Assembly (NCBI RefSeq): GCF_003007675.1
Contig: NZ_PXNP01000023.1
Span: forward strand, 62,001 to 126,000
Direction: 5' to 3'
DNA: 64,000 bases
DNA from: Marinobacter fuscus
Lineage (GTDB): Bacteria; Pseudomonadota; Gammaproteobacteria; Pseudomonadales; Oleiphilaceae
Shown: positions 27,551 to 36,337 of the stretch, in pieces
Numbering within the stretch: the stretch's first letter is position 1
Layout of the letters: each line of letters starts with the position of its first letter
Program-made: the position numbers and the translations under genes
The notes under the pieces: model-generated
What the model saw: the letters and a program-made list of their open reading frames with translations, nothing else
What the model was told of the DNA's origin: nothing
Database searches by the model: none

Positions 27551-28417
27551 ATGCGTGCACTTGCACAATATGTAATGCGCGGTCCCCTGCAAGCCGGTGG
27601 GGTTGCAGCGGTGACTACCGCCGTTCCCCTGCTGTTCTGGATTGGCGCAGCAGTTATTGGCCTGGTCGTTTTGCGACTGGGCATACGCCAGGGGCTGAAT
27701 GTCGGGCTCTGGGCGTTTGTACCGGCGATGGCGTGGGCGGGCTACGGCCAGGATCCGACCGCGCTGGTGGTATTGCTGCAGGTGATGCTTATGGCATCCA
27801 TCATCCGGAGCAGTCTGTCCTGGGAAAGAGCGCTGTTATCCGGTGCGTTCCTGGCGATAGTCTCGGGCTTGTTGATGCCGGTGGTCTATCCGGCGCTGTT
27901 GAACGACCTGGTGACTGCCGGTGTTGAAGTTTACCGGCAGTACAACGCCGAACTGGCCCAGGCTCTGGGCAGCGATCTGGAGCAGGTTATACGGGACACC
28001 ATGAATGCCAGTATGGCCGGTACCTATTTCGCAACAGGTATCGGAATGACGATGCTGGCGCGGTACTGGCAGGCGGCGCTATACAATCCCGGCGGATTCC
28101 GTAAGGAGTTCCATAGCCTGAGATTGTCCCCCGCGATTGCGGTTGTTTGTGGCCTGACCATGATGACGGGGCCTTTACTGGGCCTCAACGCTGTCTTGCT
28201 GGCCTGGGCTGCCGGAACACCTTTGGTGGTTGCAGGGCTTGCGCTGGTGCATGGTGTGTTCGGGCGTAAACGGTGGAACGGAAACTGGCTGGCAATGTTC
28301 TATGTTGCGCTGGTTTTAACGGGTCCGAATCTGTTGATGCTGTTAGTGATTATGGCTTTTGTGGATAGCTGGCTGGATGTTCGGGGGCGAATCAACCCTG
28401 CGGGCCCGGCTGAATAA
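27551..28417 (+). CDS. DUF2232 family membrane protein
   Basis: 288 residues and mostly hydrophobic, with about eight predicted membrane segments. The position between rpsR and rplI and the overall pattern ([20 protein letters not shown] early, [17 protein letters not shown] late) fit the DUF2232/YybS-like family found at this place in many gammaproteobacteria. Function unknown. Spacing of 25 and 20 bp to its neighbours indicates operon membership. Confidence 0.82.
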   Translation: MRALAQYVMRGPLQAGGVAAVTTAVPLLFWIGAAVIGLVVLRLGIRQGLNVGLWAFVPAMAWAGYGQDPTALVVLLQVMLMASIIRSSLSWERALLSGAFLAIVSGLLMPVVYPALLNDLVTAGVEVYRQYNAELAQALGSDLEQVIRDTMNASMAGTYFATGIGMTMLARYWQAALYNPGGFRKEFHSLRLSPAIAVVCGLTMMTGPLLGLNAVLLAWAAGTPLVVAGLALVHGVFGRKRWNGNWLAMFYVALVLTGPNLLMLLVIMAFVDSWLDVRGRINPAGPAE

Positions 28418-28437
28418 AGCACGAAGAGGTTAACGAG

Positions 28438-28884
28438 ATGGAAGTTATTCTGCTCGAGAAAGTTGCAAACCTTGGCACCCTGGGCGACAAGGTTAAAGTT
28501 AAGTCCGGTTACGGCCGCAATTTCCTGCTGCCCTATGGCAAAGCCGTTCCGGCAACGGAAGCAAACGTAAAAGCGTTCGAAGAGCGTCGTGCAGAACTGG
28601 AAAAAGCAGCCGCTGAGAAGCTGGCTACTGCCCAGTCCCGCGCAGAAGCTCTGGAAGGCGCTTCTATCACCATCGCCTCCAAGGCTGGTGAGGAAGGCAA
28701 GCTGTTCGGTTCTATCGGTGTTCGTGACATCGCAGACGCTGTTTCTGCGGCTGGTACCGAAGTCGAGAAGAGCGAAGTGCGTCTGCCGGAAGGCCCGATC
28801 CGGGTAACTGGCGAGTACGACGTTGAGCTGCAGCTGCATACCGACGTTGAAGTGACCATCAAGCTGGCGGTTGTTGCCGAGTAA
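28438..28884 (+). CDS. rplI: 50S ribosomal protein L9
   Basis: 148 residues. The N-terminal domain [19 protein letters not shown] with [17 protein letters not shown] is the classic L9 start, followed by the long central helix and a C-terminal domain that includes [15 protein letters not shown]9 binds domain V of 23S rRNA. Last gene of the rpsF operon; strong hairpins follow. Confidence 0.98.
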   Translation: MEVILLEKVANLGTLGDKVKVKSGYGRNFLLPYGKAVPATEANVKAFEERRAELEKAAAEKLATAQSRAEALEGASITIASKAGEEGKLFGSIGVRDIADAVSAAGTEVEKSEVRLPEGPIRVTGEYDVELQLHTDVEVTIKLAVVAE

Positions 28885-28916
28885 TCGGTAACTTGCCATC
28901 GGTCAAACGACCGGTT

Positions 28917-28934
28917 GCCGGGGGCTTCCCCGGC
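28917..28934 (+). terminator. Hairpin after rplI
   Basis: GCCGGGG (28917-28923) and CCCCGGC (28928-28934) pair perfectly around a four-base loop. No T-run follows, so it may act in RNA stability or together with the next hairpin. Confidence 0.5.
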
Positions 28935-28942
28935 GCTGCGTG

Positions 28943-28983
28943 AACGGGCCCGAACCGGAGACGGTTTCGGGCCCGTTGCTTTC
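28943..28983 (+). terminator. Second hairpin between rplI and dnaB
   Basis: AACGGGCCCGAA (28943-28954) and TTCGGGCCCGTT (28966-28977) form a 12-bp stem, followed by a short T-rich GCTTTCT. Probably the transcription end of the rpsF operon. Confidence 0.65.
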
Positions 28984-29018
28984 TGCTATTCTAGTCCCCT
29001 CGAGTTCCCCATTCCCTG

Positions 29019-30437
29019 ATGTCGGTGTCTATGGCCAATCCCACTCTCAAACCTGCGTCTATTGATCCGGAAACCAGTCGTATCAAGGTGCCACCCCATT
29101 CTGTTGAAGCGGAACAGGCGGTACTTGGCGGGTTAATGCTGGATAACCGTCGTTTTGACGAGATAGCTGAAATCATTTCTGCGGCGGATTTTTACCGGCA
29201 GGATCATCGTCTTATTTTTGGCGCGGTGGAACGCCTGGCGAGCGAAAGTGAACCGCTGGACGTCGTTACCCTGACCGAGTTTCTGGAGCGCTCCGGCGAC
29301 ATCGAAGATGCCGGTGGGCTGTCGTATCTGGCCGAGCTTGCCGAGAAAACACCGGGTGCTGCCAACATCCGTGCCTACGCCGATATCGTTCGTGAGCGTT
29401 CGATACTGCGGCAACTGGTGGAAGTGTCCGGGCAGATATCAGATTCGGCTTTCAATCCTCAGGGCCGAAAGAGTAACGACATTCTGGATGAAGCTGAGCG
29501 CAGCGTGTTCCAGATTGCCGAGGCGCGCACCAAAGAGGGCTCCGGCCCGAAGGCGATCAATCCCATTCTGACCAGCACACTCAGCCGGATTGAAGAGCTG
29601 TTCGAATCCGGCGAACAGACCACGGGCCTGACTACGGGCTTCCGGGATCTGGACGATCAAACGTCGGGCATGCAGCCTGCGGATCTGATTATTGTGGCGG
29701 GGCGCCCATCGATGGGTAAGACAACGTTCGCCATGAATATCGTCGAGAATGCCCTGATCAGCACAGGCACACCGATACTGGTATTCAGTATGGAAATGCC
29801 CGCCGATGCTCTGGCCATGCGTATGTTGTCGTCTCTGGGGCGTATTGATCAGACCAAGGTTCGGGGCGGCAAGCTGGAAGAGGATGATTGGCCCCGGCTG
29901 ACCTCGGCGGTCGCCTTGCTCAAGGACAAGCCCCTGTACATCGACGATACCCCCGGCCTGAGCCCGACAGAGATGCGCTCCCGTGCCAGGCGGGTGGCAA
30001 GGGAAAATGGCGGGAAGATCGGCCTGATCATGGTGGATTACCTTCAGTTGATGAGGGTGCCCGGGAACACAGAGGGGCGGACGGCAGAGATTTCCGAAAT
30101 TTCCCGATCGCTCAAAGGCATTGCAAAAGAGCTGGGCTGCCCGGTTGTCGCGCTCTCTCAGCTCAACCGGAGCCTGGAGCAGCGGCCGAACAAACGCCCG
30201 GTAAACTCGGATCTGCGTGAGTCGGGCGCTATCGAGCAAGACGCGGACGTCATCATGTTTGTATACCGGGACGAGGTGTACAACGAAGACACGCCAGACA
30301 AAGGCATTGCCGAAATTATTATTGGTAAGCAGCGGAACGGACCGATCGGAACCATACGGCTTGCCTTCATTGGCAAATACACCAAATTTGAAGATCTGGC
30401 CCACGGTGACTACAGCGATTATGGCGGAGATTACTGA
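29019..30437 (+). CDS. dnaB: Replicative DNA helicase
   Basis: 472 residues. DnaB is the hexameric 5'-3' helicase of the replication fork. The N-terminal primase-interaction domain starts KVPPHSVEAEQAVLGGLML; the RecA-type ATPase has Walker A AGRPSMGKTTFAMN, Walker B IGLIMVDYLQLMRV and the arginine finger region ALSQLNRSLEQRPNKRP. A second ATG at 29031 is in frame and neither start has a clear ribosome-binding site. No intein is present. alr starts within its stop codon (TGATG). Confidence 0.97.
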   Translation: MSVSMANPTLKPASIDPETSRIKVPPHSVEAEQAVLGGLMLDNRRFDEIAEIISAADFYRQDHRLIFGAVERLASESEPLDVVTLTEFLERSGDIEDAGGLSYLAELAEKTPGAANIRAYADIVRERSILRQLVEVSGQISDSAFNPQGRKSNDILDEAERSVFQIAEARTKEGSGPKAINPILTSTLSRIEELFESGEQTTGLTTGFRDLDDQTSGMQPADLIIVAGRPSMGKTTFAMNIVENALISTGTPILVFSMEMPADALAMRMLSSLGRIDQTKVRGGKLEEDDWPRLTSAVALLKDKPLYIDDTPGLSPTEMRSRARRVARENGGKIGLIMVDYLQLMRVPGNTEGRTAEISEISRSLKGIAKELGCPVVALSQLNRSLEQRPNKRPVNSDLRESGAIEQDADVIMFVYRDEVYNEDTPDKGIAEIIIGKQRNGPIGTIRLAFIGKYTKFEDLAHGDYSDYGGDY

Positions 30438-31510
30438 TGCCCCGGTCTACGGTTGCCATTATTCACCCGGACGCGATCCGGTATAACTTTCTGAAGGCCA
30501 AAGAGCTGGCCGGTGCCGCCACGGTGATGGCGGTGGTCAAGGCGGACGGGTACGGCCATGGTATCGAGGCCGCTACCGATGCGCTCGCGGCCGAGACCAC
30601 ACGATTTGCTGTCGCCTGTCTTGAAGAGGCCAGGGCCATTCGACAGGCTGGGCACCGCCACACCATCGCCTTGCTGCAAGGAACCCATGAAAGTGTGGAT
30701 CTTGCCGAATGCCAGGAATCCGGGTTTGAGCCGGTTCTGCACAACCGGCTGCAGTTGTCCTGGCTGGCGCCGGGGCAGTGCCCGAAATTCTGGCTGAAGG
30801 TGAACACGGGTATGAATCGTCTTGGCTTTCGCCCGGACGAACTGCCCGGAGTGATGACCGAACTGGGGCTTGCCGGGTTTGCGTCCCAGATGGTCGGGTT
30901 TGTCACCCATTTTGCCTGTGCAGACGACGCCGACAGCGACCGGACAGAGCAGCAGACCGCCCTTTTCGAGGAAGCGGTAGCAGCCTGGCCCGATCTGTTG
31001 CGCAGTGTCGGCAATTCCGCTGCCCATTTCCGCCGCGGCCAGCCACTGTTTGACCTAAGCCGCCCGGGTATTATGTTGTACGGTGGGTCGCCCATGATCG
31101 GCAAGACCGGAGCCGATCTGGGGTTGAAGCCTGCAATGACTTTGCAGGCGCCGCTGATCACCACCCGGGTGCTGCAGGCCGGTGATGCGGTGGGGTACGG
31201 TGCAGGCTGGGTTGCCAGCCGAGAAACCCGCATGGGCATGGTGGCTATCGGTTACGCAGACGGTTATCCGCGCCACGCCGGTACCGATACGCCTGCCGCT
31301 GTACTGGGTAGGCGTATACGGCTGATTGGCCGTGTCTCTATGGATATGCTTGCAGTTGATCTGAGCAATGCCCCAGAAGCGCGTGAGGGCGACATGGTGG
31401 AGCTTTGGGGTAGTACCGTATGTGTAGACGAAGTCGCTGCCTGTGCAGGCACGATCGGCTACGAGTTGCTGACCGGCGTTACAGCGCGGGTGCCTCGGGT
31501 TCGTGGATGA
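30437..31510 (+). CDS. alr: Alanine racemase
   Basis: 357 residues, normal for Alr. This PLP enzyme interconverts L- and D-alanine for peptidoglycan. The PLP lysine is K35 (MAVVKADGYGHG) and the opposite catalytic tyrosine is Y254 (VGYGAGW). The ATG shares one base with the dnaB stop. Its last 32 bases overlap the end of the convergent gene on the other strand. Confidence 0.97.
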   Translation: MPRSTVAIIHPDAIRYNFLKAKELAGAATVMAVVKADGYGHGIEAATDALAAETTRFAVACLEEARAIRQAGHRHTIALLQGTHESVDLAECQESGFEPVLHNRLQLSWLAPGQCPKFWLKVNTGMNRLGFRPDELPGVMTELGLAGFASQMVGFVTHFACADDADSDRTEQQTALFEEAVAAWPDLLRSVGNSAAHFRRGQPLFDLSRPGIMLYGGSPMIGKTGADLGLKPAMTLQAPLITTRVLQAGDAVGYGAGWVASRETRMGMVAIGYADGYPRHAGTDTPAAVLGRRIRLIGRVSMDMLAVDLSNAPEAREGDMVELWGSTVCVDEVAACAGTIGYELLTGVTARVPRVRG

Positions 31511-31841
31511 TTTCCTCGATGAAATCGAGAATGGCGCCAAGGCTCTGTGCGTCCAGCTTTTTCAGGACTTTGTGAACCACCATTTTGCTGCCTTTAAGCA
31601 TGCTGCCTGTGCCAACCCGGGCCACGCCCATCATTACGCTGCCGGCATTCAGCCGCCGCAGCGGTTCGAGAAAAAAGAAATCCAGCCCGGACTCTGTCAG
31701 TTCCACAATCAGTTCGTATAATTGGTCAACGGTCTGCTTGTCGGCTTCGCCACGGTCTTTCAGTTCACGAACCGTATAAAGTGCCCTGGTACGAAGTTCA
31801 TCGGCAATCGGGGCAACAATATGGCTCTGTTGTTTCAGCAT
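31479..31841 (-). CDS. Conserved hypothetical protein
   Basis: 120 residues from the ATG at 31841, preceded by AGGAG. Mostly alpha-helical, beginning MLKQQSHIVAPIADELRTRA, with KDRGEADKQTVDQLYELI and a glycine-rich central GSVMMGVARVGTGSMLKGSK segment. No signal peptide, and no family I recognise. The 3' ends of this gene and alr overlap by 32 bp tail to tail, so antisense pairing of transcripts is possible. A longer in-frame reading to 31946 has no ribosome-binding site. Confidence 0.72.
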   Translation of the reverse strand: MLKQQSHIVAPIADELRTRALYTVRELKDRGEADKQTVDQLYELIVELTESGLDFFFLEPLRRLNAGSVMMGVARVGTGSMLKGSKMVVHKVLKKLDAQSLGAILDFIEEIIHEPEAPAL

Positions 31842-32022
31842 GCGGGCTCCTGTTGTTGTATTCTTGCGGTTTCCTGCACGGGTAGGCGTTGAACACACGC
31901 GATGGCGTGTCGTACTGTCTCTGGTGCGCAGCGGATAATGCCGCAAAAGATGTCCGGCACCATTGGCCGGGCAGTTCTACACCCACGTCACATCGGTGAC
32001 AGAGCGGAGGTATTGGTTTCCC

Positions 32023-32898
32023 GTGCATGTTCTTGTGGTACACGACTACGGTCCCCTTGGCAGAGTGCTCCTCGAGCGTTTGAGAACAACACATCTCAGG
32101 GTCAGCCCGCTGCTGGTCAGCGACCCTGCGAACGTTGATTTGCATGCACTGGGTAACTGGGTTCCAGAAGACACAGTTCTGATCGTCAACGCGCTCTGGT
32201 TCACCGATCCGGAAAAAGCAGAAGGCGATCCAGAGGGTACTCATGAGGCAGCATTTTCGTTACCGATGGCTCTGGCCGAGCATGCCCGTGAACGTGGAAT
32301 GGCCCTGTTGCAGCTGTCATCCTGTTATATCTTCGACGGTCGCAAACAGGGGGGCTATATCGCTTCCAACCCGGGGCAGCCGATCAACGAGCTCGGTCGC
32401 TGGCAGTGGGAATGCGAACAGGCTCTGAGAACCTCCTTACCCCGCCATATCATTTTGCGAACCGGCTGGAGCCTTGGTCGTTTTATCCGCAAGCTTCAGA
32501 AAAGTACTGCCGAGGGTGGGCTGGTATTACCGGGGCGTTGCCTGGGGCAGCCTGTCGCTGTAAAAGACCTTGCGCGAGTCATCACGGCGGTGGCACTGCA
32601 GCTGGATTGTGGTGCCGAAGCGTGGGGAACCTATCAGTATGCCGGTGCCGAGGAAGTCAGCTTGTATGAGCTGGGGCTGGCCATCGCCGGTATGCCGGGT
32701 ATCCCGGAAGACATCAAGGTGGTGGATGACCTGCCCGGGTGGGGCAGTATCGAGCCGCAAAATACCACCATGGTCTGCACTAAAATCCGCAATACGTTCG
32801 GTATCAAGCAATTGCCTTGGCGCACCTGGCTTTCCGAGGAGCTGGCGATGCTCAAGAGCATCGCCGCGGAGAAATCAAAGCAGCAGGCGGAAACCTGA
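32023..32898 (+). CDS. RmlD/NAD-epimerase-like protein lacking the catalytic Tyr-Lys pair
   Basis: 291 residues from a GTG at 32023, with GGAGG 12 bp upstream. It follows the short-chain dehydrogenase fold of dTDP-4-dehydrorhamnose reductase: a Rossmann start VLVVHDYGPLGRVLLERL, then SSCYIFDGRKQGGY, then PGQPINELGRWQWECE. In RmlD the last stretch reads YGxSK; here Tyr is Leu and Lys is Gln, so reductase chemistry is unlikely. No sugar-nucleotide genes are nearby. A binding or regulatory role is inferred only. The convergent neighbour is anr. Confidence 0.78.
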   Translation: MHVLVVHDYGPLGRVLLERLRTTHLRVSPLLVSDPANVDLHALGNWVPEDTVLIVNALWFTDPEKAEGDPEGTHEAAFSLPMALAEHARERGMALLQLSSCYIFDGRKQGGYIASNPGQPINELGRWQWECEQALRTSLPRHIILRTGWSLGRFIRKLQKSTAEGGLVLPGRCLGQPVAVKDLARVITAVALQLDCGAEAWGTYQYAGAEEVSLYELGLAIAGMPGIPEDIKVVDDLPGWGSIEPQNTTMVCTKIRNTFGIKQLPWRTWLSEELAMLKSIAAEKSKQQAET

Positions 32899-32914
32899 GT
32901 TCCGCCAGGCAGGC

Positions 32915-33664
32915 TTACTGGCTGCCCTGGCGGGCAAAATCCCGGGTGACCATCTGCAGGGCTTCAACGTCGAGCAGTTCGACTTCACGGCCGCGCGCCT
33001 TGATGATTCCCTGATTCTGGAAGCGGGTAAACACCCGGCTAACCGTTTCCACGGCCAGGCCGAGGAAGTTGGCGATATCGTTACGGGCCATCGGCAAGCT
33101 GAAGTTGGTGGCTGACATCCGGCGACGGCGGAACCGGCTGGACAGCGACAGCAACAGAGCCGCGATCCGCTCTTCAGCGGTGTTTTTGCTCAGCAGCATG
33201 GCCAGTTGATGGCTGTTTTGTATTTCCTGGCTCATCAGGTGGTACATGTGGTGCTGCAGCTCGGGCAGCTTGCCGGTCAGCTCTTCCAGCTTGTCGACCG
33301 GAAACTCGCAAACGCTGGTGCGCTCCAGGGCTTTTGCGGTACAGGCGTAGGTTTCGCTGCTCATGCTGTCCAGGCCGATCAGTTCACCGGGCATGAAGAA
33401 GCCGGTTACCTGTTCCTCACCGCCCTCGGTAATAATCGAGGTCTTCACCGAGCCGCTTTTTACCGCAAAGCAGGACCGGAATGGGGTGCTCTGGTCAAAG
33501 ATGTGCTCACCACGGTTGTAGATCTTGCCTTGCTGAACGATGTCTTCCAAACGATCAAGGTCGTTTTCCTCAACCGCCAGCGGCAGGCACAGATTGCTCA
33601 GGCTGCATTGGTGGCAAGAGGCTTTGAGCGGGGAGACTTGCTGAACTCGAATTGCCTGGGCCAT
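32915..33664 (-). CDS. anr: FNR/Anr-type anaerobic transcription regulator
   Basis: 249 residues from the ATG at 33664. Cysteines 17, 20 and 26 (CHQCSLSNLC) and Cys119 (SVCEFP) match the four ligands of the oxygen-sensing 4Fe-4S cluster in FNR. The cyclic-nucleotide-like domain spans about residues 35-150, and the recognition helix reads GLAVETVSRVFTRFQ, with the E..SR that contacts TTGAT half-sites. It should control anaerobic or microaerobic genes. A candidate Anr box lies upstream. The open frame continues to 33832 but family homology begins here. Confidence 0.95.
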   Translation of the reverse strand: MAQAIRVQQVSPLKASCHQCSLSNLCLPLAVEENDLDRLEDIVQQGKIYNRGEHIFDQSTPFRSCFAVKSGSVKTSIITEGGEEQVTGFFMPGELIGLDSMSSETYACTAKALERTSVCEFPVDKLEELTGKLPELQHHMYHLMSQEIQNSHQLAMLLSKNTAEERIAALLLSLSSRFRRRRMSATNFSLPMARNDIANFLGLAVETVSRVFTRFQNQGIIKARGREVELLDVEALQMVTRDFARQGSQ

Positions 33665-33847
33665 AGTTAACGAACCATCCGGGTAGATCCATTCAAGACC
33701 ACGCCTTTCAGGGGCGCGGCACGTCCTCAAATCCCCGCAGACCAGTCGCTGGCGCTGATCGGGGTGGACACCTCGGGCTATCCGGATACCGGGGCATACT
33801 GCGGATTGCCATGGGTGCCAATGCTGAAACATCTGGTTTCAACGACA

Positions 33848-33861
33848 TTGATCATGGTCAA
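33848..33861. promoter_or_regulatory. Candidate Anr/FNR box upstream of anr
   Basis: TTGAT-CATG-GTCAA matches the TTGATN4ATCAA consensus with one mismatch. It lies 184 bp before the anr start codon in an otherwise gene-free 300-bp interval, so autoregulation is plausible. Confidence 0.5.
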
Positions 33862-33967
33862 GTATAACAAAAAAGGCTAGTCATATTAGTGAAATTGCAG
33901 TGCTTTGTGCTTGCGTTTTTATGCGCTCGCGGCAATGCGATGTTCCAAGCGGCAGGCTTCCCGGGTG

Positions 33968-34891
33968 TTATTTTTTCCGGCGCTTTTTCTGTTCATCCCT
34001 CAGTGCCTTTTTCTCTGCTTCGGCAGCGGCCAGTGCTTTGGCTTCGATCAGTTCCTGCTCCACCATCGCGGGGGTTTCCAGCGAGATGCGGCCAAGGGTA
34101 CCGGCCCGGAATTCGTTCAGCAGCACTTCCGACACCTTGTACAGATCGGGTACGCCTCCCCGCCCTAAAAAGCGACGCTTGGCAGCAATGGCATCCATCA
34201 GGGCCAGACCATCGGCTGGCTTGCTATCCAGGCCATAGCGGGCCATGACCTGCGTGCAATAGTGGGCAACCAGGTAGTCGGCCTCGAACAGGGCTACGTC
34301 TTCAAAGTCGAGCACGGAGCTGCGAATAGCACCGGAAACGGCGAGCCGATAGCCGCACTGCTCGGGCGATAGTTTCGGCCATAGGAAGCCGGGGGTGTCG
34401 TACAGCAATACGTTATCTGGCAGTTTGATGGCCTGTTGCGCTCGGGTAACCGCAGGTTCGTTGCCGGTTTTGGCCGCGGGGCGTCCGGCCAGAGTATTGA
34501 TGATGGTGGATTTGCCCACGTTGGGAATGCCCAGAATCATCACCCGCAGGGCGCTTTTCTGACGATCGTGCCCGGGGGTCAGCTCCTCCGCCAGTTTCAG
34601 AATCCCCAGTGCCTCCTGGCGCTGGTTATGGGTGAGAGTCAGAGCCCTTACGCCGCGCTCCTGTTCAATCCAGGCCAGCCATTGCTCGGTTATCTCCGGG
34701 TCTGCCAGATCGCGTTTGTTCAGAACCTTGATCAATGGCGTGTCGCCCCGAAGCGATGGTACCAGAGGGTTCTCGCTGCTGAAGGGTAGGCGGGCATCGA
34801 CCACTTCGATGATCAGATCCATCTGGGGCATTACCTGTTTGATCTCCTTGCGGGCTTTGTGCATATGCCCGGGAAACCAGTTAATGGCCAT
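33968..34891 (-). CDS. ylqF: Ribosome biogenesis GTPase YlqF/RbgA
   Basis: 307 residues. The GTPase motifs are circularly permuted: G4 NKRD (in LIKVLNKRDLAD) comes before G1 GIPNVGKST and G3 DTPG, the hallmark of the YlqF/YawG family. The start MAINWFPGHMHKARKEIK is typical of RbgA, which assists late 50S assembly. The C-terminus is a lysine-rich helix. It has its own transcription unit; the region towards lipA holds a terminator. Confidence 0.93.
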   Translation of the reverse strand: MAINWFPGHMHKARKEIKQVMPQMDLIIEVVDARLPFSSENPLVPSLRGDTPLIKVLNKRDLADPEITEQWLAWIEQERGVRALTLTHNQRQEALGILKLAEELTPGHDRQKSALRVMILGIPNVGKSTIINTLAGRPAAKTGNEPAVTRAQQAIKLPDNVLLYDTPGFLWPKLSPEQCGYRLAVSGAIRSSVLDFEDVALFEADYLVAHYCTQVMARYGLDSKPADGLALMDAIAAKRRFLGRGGVPDLYKVSEVLLNEFRAGTLGRISLETPAMVEQELIEAKALAAAEAEKKALRDEQKKRRKK

Positions 34892-35110
34892 GGTCGTGTC
34901 TCCGCTGTTTGATAAGGTGCGACATTATGCAGGGGAATGACCAAATTTTCACACTCGGTATATACCCCGTGTGTCGGGCGTTTCAGAGCTTTAGCCTGTG
35001 AACCTGTACAAATTGAAGGGATATTGGGGTGAAATGCGGCGGGTAAATGCAGCAGATGCAGCAACAGCGGCAGATGATGCAGGGCCAGCAGTAAGCTCGA
35101 ACCTCGTCTT

Positions 35111-35150
35111 GAAACCCCCGGGCCTGTAACAGCGCCCGGGGGTTTCTGTT
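35111..35150. terminator. Strong hairpin terminator near lipA
   Basis: GAAACCCCCGGGC (35111-35123) and its exact complement at 35134-35146 form a 13-bp stem with a ten-base loop, followed on the forward strand by CTGTT. It lies just past the lipA stop and may serve lipA on the reverse strand, or any forward transcript. Confidence 0.7.
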
Positions 35151-35159
35151 CGCAACGAT

Positions 35160-36206
35160 TCAGCCCAGATTTTTTACCGGAATCTGCATGGCCGCATTGG
35201 TTTGCGGCACCTCCGGAACAGCCAGCCCCAGGTTGTTCTTGTCGAACACCCGGTCTGCCCGGTAGCTTGAACGCACCATGGGCCCGGAGGGCACTTCCAT
35301 AAAGCCTTTTTCCAAGCCGATGTCACGGTAGCGGTTGAACTCTTCGGGCGTAACGTAGCGCTCCACCGGCAGGTGGTTGGGCGTTGGGCGCAGGTACTGG
35401 CCCAGGGTGAGGATGTCCACGCCGATGGCCCGTAAATCGTCCATGGTTTGCAGAATTTCCTCTTCGGTTTCACCCAGCCCTAGCATCAGGCTGGTTTTGG
35501 TGAGTACGTCTGGCCGGTGCTTCTTGGCATGGGCCAGCACGCTCAGGGTCTTTTCATAGCCTGCCCGCGGATCGCGCACCCGATGGGTCAGGCGCTCAAC
35601 CGTTTCCACATTCTGGGCAAACACGTCTAGACCGGAATCCACCACCTTTTCCACATCGCTCATCACCGCATCGAAATCCGGGGTCAGAGCTTCCACCGCC
35701 ACTTCCGGTGTACGCTGTTTGATGGCAGATACGCAGGCTGCGTAGTGGGCAGCGCCGCCGTCGGGCAGGTCGTCCCGGTCTACGGAGGTCAGCACGATGT
35801 AGCGCAGGCCCATCAATTCTACTGACTTGGCGGTGTTCTCAGGCTCTTCGTGATCCAGCCAGCCTTTGGGGTTGCCGGTGTCCACCGCGCAGAATTTACA
35901 GGCCCGTGTACACACCGAGCCCATTACCATGATGGTGGCGGTACCGGCGGTCCAGCACTCGCCAATATTGGGGCAATGGCTTTCCTGGCAAACTGTGCTC
36001 AGGCGGTGTTCCGATACGTTTTTGCGGACTGCTTCAAAGCGTTCGCCTCCGGGCATTTTAGCCCGCAGCCATTTCGGCTTGCGCTCCAGGGGTTTGTCTT
36101 CCGTGGCAGAGGATGATTGTTTTACGCCGTCCTTGATGGCGGTAAAACCGTGCTCGTTGCGGAATTTGGAACCACTGGTAATGCGGGGCTTGATGCTTTC
36201 GCTCAT
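35160..36206 (-). CDS. lipA: Lipoyl synthase
   Basis: 348 residues. LipA is a radical-SAM enzyme inserting two sulphurs into protein-bound octanoate. The auxiliary cluster cysteines are in [12 protein letters not shown] and the SAM-cluster motif is CTRACKFC. The conserved [14 protein letters not shown] and the C-terminal VRSSYRAD (serine ligand of the auxiliary cluster) are present. It acts after LipB, encoded at 10.9 kb. It is upstream of a hairpin at 35111-35146. Confidence 0.97.
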   Translation of the reverse strand: MSESIKPRITSGSKFRNEHGFTAIKDGVKQSSSATEDKPLERKPKWLRAKMPGGERFEAVRKNVSEHRLSTVCQESHCPNIGECWTAGTATIMVMGSVCTRACKFCAVDTGNPKGWLDHEEPENTAKSVELMGLRYIVLTSVDRDDLPDGGAAHYAACVSAIKQRTPEVAVEALTPDFDAVMSDVEKVVDSGLDVFAQNVETVERLTHRVRDPRAGYEKTLSVLAHAKKHRPDVLTKTSLMLGLGETEEEILQTMDDLRAIGVDILTLGQYLRPTPNHLPVERYVTPEEFNRYRDIGLEKGFMEVPSGPMVRSSYRADRVFDKNNLGLAVPEVPQTNAAMQIPVKNLG

Positions 36207-36300
36207 TGGGCCGGAAACTCTCGGGTAAGAATAAGGGTAACCTAAGAGAGTAATCCTGCAGCGGGCCAGTTACAAGGTGGGTAGGGATAATCGCGGGGGC

Positions 36301-36328
36301 ACCGGGTGCGACTTTGGTCGCACCCGGT
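36301..36328. terminator. Perfect hairpin after metY
   Basis: ACCGGGTGCGAC (36301-36312), four-base loop, GTCGCACCCGGT (36317-36328): a 12-bp perfect stem just downstream of the metY stop. No U-run follows on the reverse strand, so it may protect the mRNA 3' end rather than be an intrinsic terminator. Confidence 0.5.
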
Positions 36329-36337
36329 TGAGGTAGG

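Noticed and set aside
33889..34248. Overlapping forward frames of 87-119 residues
   Set aside because: Antisense to the ylqF gene; rich in R, S and P, without start signals.
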